From positions 1 through 61,602 of the forward strand of contig CAUJIH010000082.1 of assembly GCA_963205275.1 (NCBI GenBank): a stretch of DNA of 61,602 nucleotides, read 5' to 3'. The stretch is from Verrucomicrobiota bacterium. GTDB lineage: Bacteria > Verrucomicrobiota > Verrucomicrobiia > Verrucomicrobiales > DEV007. How positions within the stretch are numbered: the stretch's first letter is position 1; each line of letters starts with the position of its first letter. Under the pieces are notes generated by a model that saw only the letters and a list, made by a program, of their open reading frames with translations, was not told the origin of the DNA and searched no databases. Shown in pieces: positions 1 to 8,401 of the stretch. The translations under genes were made by a program, and so were the position numbers.

Positions 1-451
1 TTCGCAAACGGCATCAATTCCGCCAGCGTCAAACGCAGCTTGAACAACAGGGCGAAGGGCTGTGGCACGATCAGTCAAGGCTTGGCCAGTCTCGTTGATT
101 TTTGAAAATATTCAACTAATCTTAGATACCTGAATAGTTACGGAATTCTTTCACCTTTTCTGCGCCAAGTCCTCTTTTGTGGCGTCGCGGTCTGCACGGG
201 AAGGCTCGGGGCCTCGGGGCGGTGGGGATGGCGGCGAACGCGCCTCGATCATGCCGAAGGACATGAAGTGTTCCCCGCAGAGGCGCGGAGGCGCAGAGGA
301 TGAATGCGACGACATTCCGCAGCTCAGCGAGATGCGCTAGATAATCGAAAATAGACTATCCCTTACAATCCGAAATATCTTCCTGGCAGATGGCAGTTCC
401 TTTAAAAGTCGCCGACAAGAATGTCCGCGCTCCTTTCTTCCTTCACTAGCC

Positions 452-483
452 CATCCTGGGGCCGCCAACGTCCTCGTTGGCCT
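452..483 (-). repeat. Palindromic intergenic repeat, copy A
   Basis: The core is a perfect hairpin: GCCAACG (464-470), a four-base loop, then CGTTGGC (475-481). It is followed on the minus strand by GGCCCCAGGATGG. Copy B at 595-626 is the same element in the opposite orientation, so the two form an inverted pair about 110 bases apart. This is typical of mobile REP-like palindromes, which are usually found between genes. Confidence 0.7.
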
Positions 484-594
484 TTGCAATACTACGGCGA
501 CAGCCGGTAGGTAATTCTTTCCTCTTTGCGAGGCGTCACCATCCAAGGGCATTCGAAATGCTTTCCTAGCTGACGCCACCTGTAGTTTGGATTG

Positions 595-626
595 CCGACG
601 AGGGCGTCAGCGGTCCCAGGGATGGC
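595..626 (+). repeat. Palindromic intergenic repeat, copy B
   Basis: The element reads GCCGACG (595-601), AGGG, CGTCAGC (606-612), then GGTCCCAGGGATGG. It aligns with the reverse complement of copy A with a few substitutions. The stem has one mismatch, so this copy looks slightly more decayed than copy A. Confidence 0.65.
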
Positions 627-723
627 TTCCGCATGCTTCCTGCCTTACCTCTTCCCTCGGCCATGCCGTGGAAACATAAGAAGCAATAGAGCCTCCCCCC
701 TCGCTCCCTCTGGCTTGTTCAAC

Positions 724-768
724 AAGGGGTGCAGTCAAAGCCTTCGCCACGGCTTCGCTACACCCTTT
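724..768. repeat. Structured repeat directly downstream of the Abi gene
   Basis: The ends are near-inverted repeats (AAGGGGTG and CACCCTT). The interior holds AGCC (739-742) facing GGCT (751-754) and two related copies of a CTTCGC motif. It starts at the stop codon of the minus-strand Abi gene, so the transcript would carry it in its 3-prime untranslated part. There it could act as a terminator or mRNA-end stem, although no T-run is seen. Confidence 0.45.
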
Positions 769-1558
769 AATGTTCGGCCTTGCGTGCGGCCCATGTCTCA
801 AGTCCGAAGAGGACAAGTGTGTGTGCTGCATGGACGGCAAGACGAGCATGGCGAGGTAAAATGCGGTAGCTGCGACGTTCGTGTCCGTGGGCGCTCCCGT
901 CGTGCGTGCGGAAGCAGGCTATACCATCTACAACCGACAGAAATCCAGACAAAACCTTCTTCAAGTCCTGATCGGTCTGCGAAGCCGGGGCAAATCCGAT
1001 ATGGTGAGCAACAGCGTTCCATAGTGGCTTCGCTGAAAGGTCGTTCGGCAATCCGACTCCCTCCTCCTGCAAGTAAATGCGACAGTATGCTTCAAGAATG
1101 GCGCAGGCAGCCGTGACAGAAGCAGGGGGATCGCTCTCAACTGACGCCAAGGCCCGCTGGAACTCAATCTCGATCTCCGGGATAGCCTGACGACGTAGTA
1201 GATCATCCAGATGCTTAGCTGGCGAGGAAAGGCCGGAACCGAAGATGTGGCCTCCGTGGCTGTATGTAAGGCCACTCTGCGAAAGAATAAGCTCTATCCT
1301 ACGCTTGCCGTCAGTATGGGACTCGTGGTCTGAGTCCATGAACTGGCCTATAGCACGACCAACCATGAGGACAATCTCGTCAGGGCGTGCCTCTGACTCA
1401 CGCATAATCCAATAAGTGATCTTGTCTGAGCAGTTACCCGACGGCGGCTCTCCAGTAAATCCGCTCTCATGAAACAATGCCTCGATACGCCGATGGGAGT
1501 AGTAGGACTGCCCCAAGACCTCGCCAATAACTCGGGCTATTCCTCTGGTGATGGTCAT
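767..1558 (-). CDS. Abortive-infection family protein (Abi_C-like)
   Basis: The protein has 263 residues. Its C-terminal half (about residues 140-260) matches the pattern of the Abi_C domain (abortive infection C-terminus): an ACAILEA helix, a short loop, an LSGFLSVVDGI segment, an invariant-looking R/H-x-x-DGSAHGH turn, then ARLAVHAA and an LFGLETW ending. The N-terminal half is not assigned. Proteins of this family are linked to phage resistance; their biochemical activity is not well defined. It starts at ATG 1558, only 26 bases after the argJ stop on the same strand, so it may be read from the argCJ transcript. A structured repeat follows its stop. Family assignment is fairly secure; function is inference. 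Confidence 0.7.
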   Translation of the reverse strand: MTITRGIARVIGEVLGQSYYSHRRIEALFHESGFTGEPPSGNCSDKITYWIMRESEARPDEIVLMVGRAIGQFMDSDHESHTDGKRRIELILSQSGLTYSHGGHIFGSGLSSPAKHLDDLLRRQAIPEIEIEFQRALASVESDPPASVTAACAILEAYCRIYLQEEGVGLPNDLSAKPLWNAVAHHIGFAPASQTDQDLKKVLSGFLSVVDGIACFRTHDGSAHGHERRSYRILPRHARLAVHAAHTLVLFGLETWAARKAEH

Positions 1559-1584
1559 TGCGCTCCGCTAGTTGGCCGAACAGT

Positions 1585-2817
1585 TCATTTTCTACGCACC
1601 GCCGAATACTCCGTACGGTTAAACTCGACGTATTCCGGTGAGAGATCAGACGTGTAGATACTAAACTCACCCTTTCCGATATTGAGATCGATCCCGACCG
1701 TGAACTCCGCCCCACTCACGGCATCGATCAACTTCCCACCGTCCGTTCCCGCTGAACGTCCGTGCTGAGCAGCGATCACGCCGTTGAGATAGATACTCAC
1801 CATTTCCTCTTTTACCCGTGCTCCCGAATAGCCAACAGCGTGGAGAATACGGCCCCAGTTCGGATCATTTCCGTTCCAAGAGCATTTGACCAGTTTGGAA
1901 TTGGCCACAGCCCGTGCGACACGCTCGGCATCCAGATGAGAGGCGGCCCCACGCACCTGCACTTCGACCAACTTGGTCACCCGCTCACCGTCTGACACAA
2001 TTCGCTTCGCCAGACAGAGCATCACACGGCTGAGAGCTTCGCGAAACTCGGCGCTCCCCTCCCCACTGCGAGTGATCGTCTTGTTGCCCGCCTGTCCATT
2101 CGCTAGCACGATCACTGTATCGTTCGTGCTCATGTCGCCATCCACGGTGATGCGGTTAAAAGACTTATCTACGGCCTCTTTCGTTGCTGCCACGATCTCC
2201 GCCTTCGAAACAGCCGCATCCGTAGTGATAAAGCAAAGCATCGTCGCCATGTGCGGATTGATCATGCCAGCACCTTTCGCGATTGCGCCGATGCGCACTT
2301 CTTTCCCTCCGATAGAAAAAGAGACAGACACCTCTTTCATCCGAGTATCACTGGTCATGATCGCCCGAGCAGCGACTTCGCCGTCATAGGCCAATCCAGC
2401 CACCAGATCGGAGAGTTTTGGCTCGATCCGATCAATCGGCAGAGGCACTCCGATGATCCCGGTCGAGCAGACTTGAATCTCACGCTGCTTCAGCCCCAGC
2501 AACTTTGCCACACCTCCACTCATCGCACGGGCGTGGACGATACCATCGGGGCCGGTGCAGGCGTTCGCGTTCCCGCTATTGGCGATGATCGCCCGTGGCT
2601 CTGCTGATTTCAGATTACTGGCCGACAGGCGCACAGGAGCTGCGCACACCTGATTCTGCGTATAGGCCGCTGCGCCGACCGTAGGAAACTCCGAGTAGAT
2701 GAGCATGAGATCCAGTCTCTCTACCGCTGGGTTTTTGATCCCGCACGCGACAGCGCTCGCTTGAAAACCCTTGGGAGCACACACGCCTCCCTCAATAATA
2801 TTCATTTCCTTATCCAT
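1585..2817 (-). CDS. argJ: Bifunctional ornithine acetyltransferase / N-acetylglutamate synthase ArgJ
   Basis: ArgJ moves the acetyl group from N-acetylornithine to glutamate and closes the cyclic arginine pathway. In bifunctional members it also uses acetyl-CoA. The sequence has the self-cleavage motif KGAGMI then PHMATML, whose Thr (about residue 193-195) becomes the N-terminal nucleophile of the beta chain. It also has the GNANACTG oxyanion-type loop and a GNDPNWGR segment, and ends in a typical EYV region. The start at 2817 gives about 410 residues, normal for the family, and lies 22 bases after the argC stop. An internal ATG at 2805, preceded by AAGGA, is the alternative start. It forms an operon with argC upstream. 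Confidence 0.95.
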   Translation of the reverse strand: MDKEMNIIEGGVCAPKGFQASAVACGIKNPAVERLDLMLIYSEFPTVGAAAYTQNQVCAAPVRLSASNLKSAEPRAIIANSGNANACTGPDGIVHARAMSGGVAKLLGLKQREIQVCSTGIIGVPLPIDRIEPKLSDLVAGLAYDGEVAARAIMTSDTRMKEVSVSFSIGGKEVRIGAIAKGAGMINPHMATMLCFITTDAAVSKAEIVAATKEAVDKSFNRITVDGDMSTNDTVIVLANGQAGNKTITRSGEGSAEFREALSRVMLCLAKRIVSDGERVTKLVEVQVRGAASHLDAERVARAVANSKLVKCSWNGNDPNWGRILHAVGYSGARVKEEMVSIYLNGVIAAQHGRSAGTDGGKLIDAVSGAEFTVGIDLNIGKGEFSIYTSDLSPEYVEFNRTEYSAVRRK

Positions 2818-2839
2818 ACTTGTGGCGAAAACAGACGAT

Positions 2840-3895
2840 TCAAAATTGAAGCAACCCCGTGGTCTCAGGTAAGCCAAACATTAAATTAAAACTCTGCACG
2901 GCCTGGCTGCCCGCTCCCTTCCCGAGATTATCCTCAGCGCTGGAGAGAACCAACTGTCCCGTGCGTGAATCGACGACCCAGCCGATATCAACGAAATTCG
3001 TGCGAACGACATTTTTCGTGTCCGCAAATCGCCCCTCTCCCAAAATCCGAACGAAGGGGCGATCTCGATAAAATGCTGCATAAGTTTCGCGCACGCGATC
3101 CCCTATTGTCTTCGCATCGCCCGTATAGCGACAGAAGGTCGTAGTCGCGATTCCCGCCGTAACGGGGACCAAGTGAGGAACAAAGGAGATCGTGACCTTC
3201 TTCCCCGCCGCAATCGATAGTTCCTGCTCGATTTCGCTAAGATGGCGATGCTTCGGGGCTCCGTAGGCACGCAGACTCTCGTTGATCTCGACGAAGAGTA
3301 GGCTCGGATCGACCTTTTTCCCAGCGCCGCTCGCACCTGATAGACTGGCGACGGAAATGCCTTCGCTCTCGACGATTCCAGCCTTCAGTAGTGGCACCAG
3401 CGGGGCCAAAACACTCGTTGGATAACAGCCGGGCGATGCCACTAGATCGGCCTTCACGATCTCATCGGCATAGAATTCCGGCATTCCATAGACTGCACGC
3501 GCAAGCAGTGCGGGGGCAGGATGCTCGTGATGATAGAATTCTCTGTAGATATCCGCATCGCGCAGTCGGTAGTCAGCGCTGAGGTCGATCAAGCGAAGTC
3601 CACGCTCTAATAGAGGGACCGCATACTCTGAGGCGACCCCATGTGGCAGCGCCAAGAAGGCTACCTGCGCACCACTGGCCACGATGGCGTCGATCTCTGG
3701 TTCGATAAAGATCAGATCCGCAGTCGGACTACCAGCAAATCGGGGAAAGACATCGCGAAGCGCTCGCCCCGCCTCCCCTCTGGAGGTAGTGGCGACGAGA
3801 TTTACAGAGGGGTGAGACAGCAGGATACGAAGCAATTCCTGCCCCGTGTATCCACTGGCACCGACGACAGCTACTGGAATGCCCTGCGGTTTCAT
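2840..3895 (-). CDS. argC: N-acetyl-gamma-glutamyl-phosphate reductase ArgC
   Basis: ArgC reduces N-acetylglutamyl phosphate to the semialdehyde with NADPH, the third step of arginine synthesis. The N-terminus carries the nucleotide-binding GASGYTGQEL motif. The catalytic cysteine is in SPGCYPT (about residue 156), and further family blocks such as SGASGAGKK and HRH are present. The ATG at 3895 is preceded by GGAAAG five bases upstream and gives about 351 residues. Longer frames up to 3946 have no better ribosome site. It is the first gene of argC-argJ on the minus strand and is divergent from tRNA-Pro. Confidence 0.95.
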   Translation of the reverse strand: MKPQGIPVAVVGASGYTGQELLRILLSHPSVNLVATTSRGEAGRALRDVFPRFAGSPTADLIFIEPEIDAIVASGAQVAFLALPHGVASEYAVPLLERGLRLIDLSADYRLRDADIYREFYHHEHPAPALLARAVYGMPEFYADEIVKADLVASPGCYPTSVLAPLVPLLKAGIVESEGISVASLSGASGAGKKVDPSLLFVEINESLRAYGAPKHRHLSEIEQELSIAAGKKVTISFVPHLVPVTAGIATTTFCRYTGDAKTIGDRVRETYAAFYRDRPFVRILGEGRFADTKNVVRTNFVDIGWVVDSRTGQLVLSSAEDNLGKGAGSQAVQSFNLMFGLPETTGLLQF

Positions 3896-4044
3896 GAGCT
3901 TTCCAGCTTGGCACATATTTTCACAAGTGGAAGCCCTTCCTTTCAATTTGGAAAAATTTTGATTGAGATGCGACTTGCAGAAGCTCGAATCTCGTCCAAA
4001 CTATCCGCCTTTTCCGATTTCCATTTGGGCGGGAAAGAGTGAGT

Positions 4045-4121
4045 CGGGACGTGGCGCAGCCTGGTAGCGCATCACACTGGGGGTGTGGGGGTCGCTGGTT
4101 CGAATCCAGTCGTCCCGACCA
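4045..4121 (+). tRNA. tRNA-Pro (GGG anticodon)
   Basis: The acceptor stem CGGGACG (4045-4051) pairs fully with CGTCCCG (4111-4117), followed by A and an encoded CCA. The D stem is GCGC/GCGC. The anticodon stem TCACA/TGTGG closes a loop CTGGGGG with anticodon GGG. The T arm holds GTTCGAATC. The length is 77 bases. This is the apparent left boundary of the accessory island, since tRNA 3-prime ends are standard integration targets. Confidence 0.96.
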
Positions 4122-4154
4122 TCTCCGGGCCTTTTCCCAGCAAGGCCCGGAGAT
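4121..4154 (+). terminator. Strong hairpin immediately after tRNA-Pro
   Basis: A perfect 13-base-pair stem (ATCTCCGGGCCTT with AAGGCCCGGAGAT) encloses an eight-base loop and begins at the last base of the tRNA. No T-run follows, so it could be a factor-independent terminator of weak type, a processing signal, or part of the recombination site of the adjacent island. Confidence 0.55.
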
Positions 4155-4180
4155 GGTCGCTCTTTCGAAAACCACCCTTC

Positions 4181-4267
4181 AAAAGTGCTACTCACTCGAA
4201 AAATTGACATCTTGTTTATCAACGATTAATCAATTTTTGCCCGAAAAGTGCTACCGAAAAGTGCTAC
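4181..4267 (+). repeat. Three copies of AAAAGTGCTAC between tRNA and integrase stub
   Basis: Copies lie at 4181-4191, 4244-4254 and 4257-4267. The last two form an exact 13-base tandem (CGAAAAGTGCTAC twice). They sit between the tRNA end and the integrase stub, where arm-type recombinase sites or recombinase promoter operators are often found. That role is inferred from position only. Confidence 0.5.
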
Positions 4268-4279
4268 CAAATTTCCATA

Positions 4280-4399
4280 ATGCACTTTCCGGGGATCTAC
4301 CAAAAACCCGACAGCAAAATCTATTACTACCGCCCGCTCCAGCAGGATGGCTACCGCCCCGCGCCCATCAACCTCCGAACTAAGGACGAACAGGATACC
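4280..4399 (+). pseudogene. Tyrosine recombinase (integrase) N-terminal stub
   Basis: About the first 40 residues (HFPGIYQKPDSKIYYYRP, then a RPAPINL strand and KDEQD) resemble the SAM-like N-terminal DNA-binding start of tyrosine recombinases, which often begin with a G-x-Y-x-K/R-P-x-S pattern. After about 4400 the frame continues into sequence that no longer looks like an integrase. No core-binding or catalytic R-H-R-Y domain is present. A cut-down integrase next to a tRNA is the normal scar of a degraded integrative element. The family call rests on a short match. Confidence 0.5.
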
Positions 4400-4747
4400 C
4401 CCCCGGAAAGGCGGAAACCGGTCGATCCCCGCAGCCGGAACCGCTGCTCAGTGCGAACCACCCCCTCCGAGACGGAAGAGAAAGGAGCGGCTCCGGCCCT
4501 GCGAATACAGGGAGGATGCCGATCCTCATCGGGCATCGTAGCAAAAGAGAAACTAACGATAAGCGCCGAAGGCCGAGCGAAGCGAATTATGCCGGATTTC
4601 CCCTTGCCGGGAGCGAGCACCGGAACAACGAAGCCTCCCGCTGTGAAGGACAGGAGGGACGAAAAGAACCTTTCCTCCTTGGCTGAAAATGGATTGCAAA
4701 AGCCCAGCCGCTGACGAAAATTTCAACGTCGCGTTTTATTTTTCCCA
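4400..4747. other. Non-coding or decayed stretch between integrase stub and hsdR
   Basis: The plus-strand frame stays open to 4714, but its translation is rich in P, R and S and matches nothing I recognise. I read it as debris of the deleted integrase region plus the leader of hsdR. No clear promoter was found; the ten bases before the hsdR ATG are T/C rich without a Shine-Dalgarno sequence. Confidence 0.45.
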
Positions 4748-7281
4748 ATGAAAGAAGCTTCCGCCCGGATCAAGATCAACAAGCTGCTTGAAGCGGCAGG
4801 CTGGCGTTTCTTCGCCGACCACAATGGCCCTGCGAACATCCGGCTTGAGCCGGGAGTGAAGCTTCAATCGCAGGAAATCGATGATCTGGGCGAGAATTTC
4901 GAGAAAACGCAAAAGGGATTCATCGACTTCCTCCTCCTCGACGACAAGAGCTTTCCTCTGATCGTTCTCGAAGCCAAAGCCGAGAGCCTGTCGCCGCTCA
5001 CCGGCAAGGAGCAGGCAAGGAAATATGCCCGTTCGCAGAATTGCCGCTTCGTCATGCTCTCGAACGGCAATCTTCACTATTTCTGGGATCTGGACCGGGG
5101 GAATCCATACATCATCACCTCCTTTCCGACACCCGAATCGTTGGCAGCCGCCCGCAGAATCGTTCCCGACCGCGCCAAGCTCATAGGAGAACAGGTGGAT
5201 GACGATTACATCGTTCTCACGCAACTTCCCCAATACGCCGTCGCTGCTGGATGGCAAAGCGAAGCCGAGCGTGAAGCATTCATCCGTAAAAACAAACTCC
5301 GCTTCCTGCGCCCCTACCAGAAAAAGGCGCTTCACGCGATCCAGCGCGCCGTGAAGGACGGCAAGGACCGCTTCCTTTTCGAAATGGCCACCGGCACCGG
5401 CAAAACCCTGACCGCCGCAGCCGTCATCAAGCTCTTCCTGCGCTCCGGCAACGCCCGCCGTGTCCTGTTCCTCGTGGATCGTCTGGAACTGGAAGATCAG
5501 GCATGGAAAGCATTCGTCGAATACCTGAAAAACGACTTCAAAACCGTCATCTACAAAGACAACCGCAGCGACTGGAACCACGCCGAAATCGTCGTCACCA
5601 CCGTCCAATCGCTCCTTTTCAACAACAAATACCAAAGCCTGTTTCCCCGGCCGACTTCGATCTCGTGATTTCCGATGAAGCCCACCGTTCCATCGGTGGA
5701 AACTCCCGTGCCGTCTTCGAATACTTCATCGGCTACAAGCTCGGCCTCACCGCCACGCCCAAGGACTACCTCAAGAACTTCAATACGGCCACCCCCACCA
5801 CCCGCGATCCCCGCGAAGCCGAGCGCCGCCTGTTGCTCGACACCTATCGCACCTTCGGCTGCGAGGACAGCCAGCCCACCTTCCGCTACTCGCTGCTGGA
5901 TGGCGTGAGAGACGGCTATCTCATCAATCCCATCGTCGTCGATGCCCGCACCGGCGTGACGACGAAGCTGCTTTCCGAAGATGGCTTCATCATCTCTTTC
6001 ACCGACGAAGACGGGCAGGACCGCGAGGAGAGTTTCCATCAACGCCAGTTCGAGAAGAGCTTCTTCTCCCCGGAAACCAACGCACTGTTCTGCAAAACGT
6101 TTCTGGAAAACGCCCTGAGCGATCCCATCAGCGGCGAAATCGGAAAATCCATCATCTTCGCCGTCAGCCAGCACCACGCCGCAAAACTCACCCAGATCCT
6201 CAACGAAATGGCGGACCGGATGTTTCCCGGAAAATACCAGTCCGACTTCGCCGTTCAGGTCACCTCGCGGATTCCCGACGCGCAGCAGTTCACCATCAAT
6301 TTCACCAACAACAAGCTCCTCGGTTCCGCCAACTTCCTCGAAACCTACAAAACCAGCAAAGCCCGCGTCTGCGTTACCGTCGGCATGATGACCACCGGCT
6401 ACGACTGCCCGGACATTCTCAACCTCGGTCTCTTCCGCCCCATTTTTTCGCCCACCGACTTCATCCAGATCAAGGGGCGCGGCACCCGGAAACACGACTT
6501 CGCCGACCAGCTCTTCGACGAGGACCTGAAGGCCACGCTCGGGAATACCGAAAAGACCTCTTACAAACTCTTCGATTTCTTCGCCAACTGCGAATACTTC
6601 GAGGAAGAATTCGATTACGATCAGGTCATCTCCCTGCCGCAGCCCCCGTCGGGTGGCGAGGGCGGCAGCCCCGGCGACCCTCCTCCGCCGGGCCCTAGCG
6701 GCTACGAGCATCTCGGCGACGACATCATTTCCTCCATCAAGGTAGAGTCCGTCGGTCTCGACGGCATGAAGATCGACCGGATGTTCTTCAATCGCTTCGA
6801 GGAATCGGTCAGGGAAAACGACTTCATCGCCGAGGCAGTGGAGGCGGGCCAGTGGGATCGCGTCATCGACTACGTGAACCGCGAAATCTTCGACAAGCCG
6901 TCCGAATTCTACACCCTCGACAAGCTTCGCCGCGCCGTCGCCGTGGACCGCCGCCTCGGCCTGCGCGAAATCCTCGAAAAAATCTTCGGCCTCATCCCGC
7001 GCTTCAAGTCGAAGGACGAGCTGCTCGAAGAAGAGTTCGCGAAATTCGTCTCCGATCACAAACCCGAGGAAGCGAAAGACCTCCCGGCGCTCAAAAATTT
7101 CTTCAAAGCCTACATCACCAACGGCCAGGTCCGGGACATCATCGAGTCGAAACGATTCACCGCGCTCTACACCACCTCCGCCTTCACCACGACCGACCTC
7201 AAAGCCGTTCCCGCGAAATACCGGAAGCTCATTCCTGAATACATCAAGGACTACGTTTCCCTGAATCAGTTTGTCGCGTAG
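4748..7281 (+). pseudogene. hsdR: Type I restriction endonuclease subunit R, frameshifted
   Basis: HsdR is the translocating and cleaving subunit of type I restriction systems. The first part (4748 to about 5645) holds the PD-(D/E)xK nuclease (FIDFLLL, then LEAKAES near residue 75) and Walker A (ATGTGKT near residue 212). The second part, in the -1 frame, resumes with DFDLVISDEAH (DEAH box), LTATPK, the later helicase motifs (TTGYDCPD, QIKGRGTR) and an EcoEI-type C-terminal domain ending at 7281. The frames cross at TTTCCCC near 5642; restoring one base joins them smoothly, giving about 845 residues. As read, the product stops after 306 residues, before the DEAH box. It could be a real inactivating deletion, an assembly error, or less likely a slippage site. 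Confidence 0.88.
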
Positions 7282-7302
7282 ATCGGTGATCGTCTTCAAG
7301 GG

Positions 7303-7337
7303 TTGACAAATATCTTTCTTTTGACAGATTTCTGTCA
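7303..7337 (+). promoter_or_regulatory. Putative promoter and VapB operator palindrome
   Basis: TTGACA occurs at 7303-7308 and again at 7321-7326. A perfect inverted repeat, TGACAGA (7322-7328), TT, TCTGTCA (7331-7337), ends on the first base of the vapB start codon. Ribbon-helix-helix antitoxins usually repress their own operon through such a palindrome, so this is the likely operator. The -10 hexamer is not clear. Confidence 0.5.
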
Positions 7338-7612
7338 TGCAGACCACCCTCCGCATCGACGATCAACTTTACCGCGAGGCCAAGGCGGAAGCGGCCCGGG
7401 AAGGGATCACCCTGACCCGTTTTCTTGAAAGCGCCTTGCGGATGAAACTTGGAAAAACCCCGCCCGCCGCGCCGGGAAAACCTCATCCGTTTCCCGTCTA
7501 TATTCCGGAAACGCCGCTGAACCTCACCAATGAGGAGATCAAGAGAATCGATCAGGAAGAACAGATGCGGCATGACCTGAAAAAGCTGGGTATCGAACTG
7601 GAGGACGCATGA
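7337..7612 (+). CDS. vapB: VapB-type ribbon-helix-helix antitoxin
   Basis: The 91-residue protein begins with a ribbon-helix-helix fold: the beta strand TTLRIDD, then two helices (LYREAKAEAAR, then TLTRFLESALR). A proline-rich linker and an acidic C-terminal tail follow, which would wrap around the toxin. Its stop overlaps the ATG of the next gene by four bases (7609-7612), the usual coupling for toxin-antitoxin pairs. An operator-like palindrome touches its start codon. It sits between hsdR and hsdM, so the module has inserted into, or been recruited by, the restriction locus. Confidence 0.85.
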   Translation: MQTTLRIDDQLYREAKAEAAREGITLTRFLESALRMKLGKTPPAAPGKPHPFPVYIPETPLNLTNEEIKRIDQEEQMRHDLKKLGIELEDA

Positions 7613-8052
7613 CCCGGAATGTTCTTTTCCTGCCGGATGCGAACATTTGGCTGAACGCACTGAACCAATCGTCCCGCGATCATGTGGTGTGCCGCCAATG
7701 GCTCGACCAAGCCACCGCCACCGGTCGGGAGCTGCTAGTCAATGACCTGACGGAGTGCGCCCTGCTGAGGATAGGCACCTTTCCGCAACTCGGCATCTCC
7801 ACCCCGGCGCTCGCATTGGCTTTTTACAAGGCCCTGTTGGATTACCCAAAAACCCGGCGTTGCTCACCTGCTGGCAAACATCATCACATTCTCTCCGGGT
7901 TCCTCACTAACCTCGGCCTCGTGGGGAATGACGTCAACGACGCCTGGCTCGCCGCCCTTGCCATCGAACACCACGCCACTCTTGTCTCCCTGGATGAAGG
8001 TTTTTCCCGTTTTCCCGGCCTTCTCTGGCACAATCCCGCCGCCTCCGCTTGA
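7609..8052 (+). CDS. vapC: PIN-domain toxin VapC (first pair)
   Basis: The 147-residue PIN-domain ribonuclease is the toxin partner of the preceding antitoxin. Acidic active-site residues are visible in order: D in LPDANIWLNAL, E in LTECALLRI, D in NDVNDAWLAALA, and D in LVSLDEGF. This matches the four-acid PIN site that binds Mg or Mn. All appear intact, so the toxin should be active when free. VapC toxins cut tRNA or rRNA; the target cannot be told from sequence. It ends 55 bases before a second, different vapBC pair. Confidence 0.88.
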   Translation: MTRNVLFLPDANIWLNALNQSSRDHVVCRQWLDQATATGRELLVNDLTECALLRIGTFPQLGISTPALALAFYKALLDYPKTRRCSPAGKHHHILSGFLTNLGLVGNDVNDAWLAALAIEHHATLVSLDEGFSRFPGLLWHNPAASA

Positions 8053-8107
8053 TTTTCCACAGCCATCGAAGCTTGCTTTCCGGCCATAAAACCATACCAT
8101 CACCCAT

Positions 8108-8401
8108 ATGAAAACGACGCTCGATCTTCCCGATGACCTGCTCATCGAGGCCAAGGCGGTTGCCGCCAAACGCCGCACCACCCTCAAGGCAATGGTCGAA
8201 CACGCCCTGCGCCGGGAAATCCAGGCTCCTGTCGAACTTTCGGAAGAGGAGGCCGAGCGCTACGAACTCGGCCCTTGTGGCATTCTCCGCCTGAAACGCC
8301 GCCCCGGTGAGACCGTCACCCTCGAAACGATCCAGAAAATTCAGGACCAGATGGATGAAGAGGAGCTGGATCACGCTCTCAAACTCGCCGGTCACCGCTG
8401 A
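8108..8401 (+). CDS. vapB: VapB-type antitoxin (second pair)
   Basis: The 97-residue protein starts with a ribbon-helix-helix pattern (KTTLDLPDDLLIEAKAVAAK, then TLKAMVEHALR) and ends in an acidic helix rich in E and D. It resembles the first antitoxin only in the fold start, so the two pairs are probably separate acquisitions rather than a tandem duplication. Its TGA shares one base with the ATG of the following toxin (TGATG at 8399-8403). Confidence 0.83.
   Translation: MKTTLDLPDDLLIEAKAVAAKRRTTLKAMVEHALRREIQAPVELSEEEAERYELGPCGILRLKRRPGETVTLETIQKIQDQMDEEELDHALKLAGHR

Larger units (their letters stand above)
1..766. other. Gene-free left edge with palindromic repeats
   Basis: I see no convincing protein-coding gene here. 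Open frames exist on both strands, but they are short, overlap each other and match no family I know. The stretch does contain repeats: a GC-rich GGCGC-periodic motif at 277-298, an inverted pair of hairpin repeats (452-483 and 595-626), and a structured repeat at 724-768. On the minus strand, bases 1 to about 108 form an open frame with protein-like composition that runs off the left edge, but it has no ATG and is not called as a gene. Confidence 0.6.

Noticed and set aside
1..108. Minus-strand open frame with protein-like composition at the left edge
   Set aside because: It has no ATG or ribosome site and too little sequence lies inside the window to judge it.
592..1116. Plus-strand frame of 174 codons
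   Set aside because: It lies antisense to the Abi gene and its repeats, with no recognisable motif.
5636..5650. Programmed ribosomal frameshift in hsdR
   Set aside because: TTTCCCC is not in the X-XXY-YYZ register relative to the upstream frame and no clear downstream stem was identified, so an indel is the simpler reading.
4736..7356. Long antisense frames over hsdR
   Set aside because: They are by-products of high GC third positions opposite a clearly real gene; the translations are V/G/E-rich shadows.
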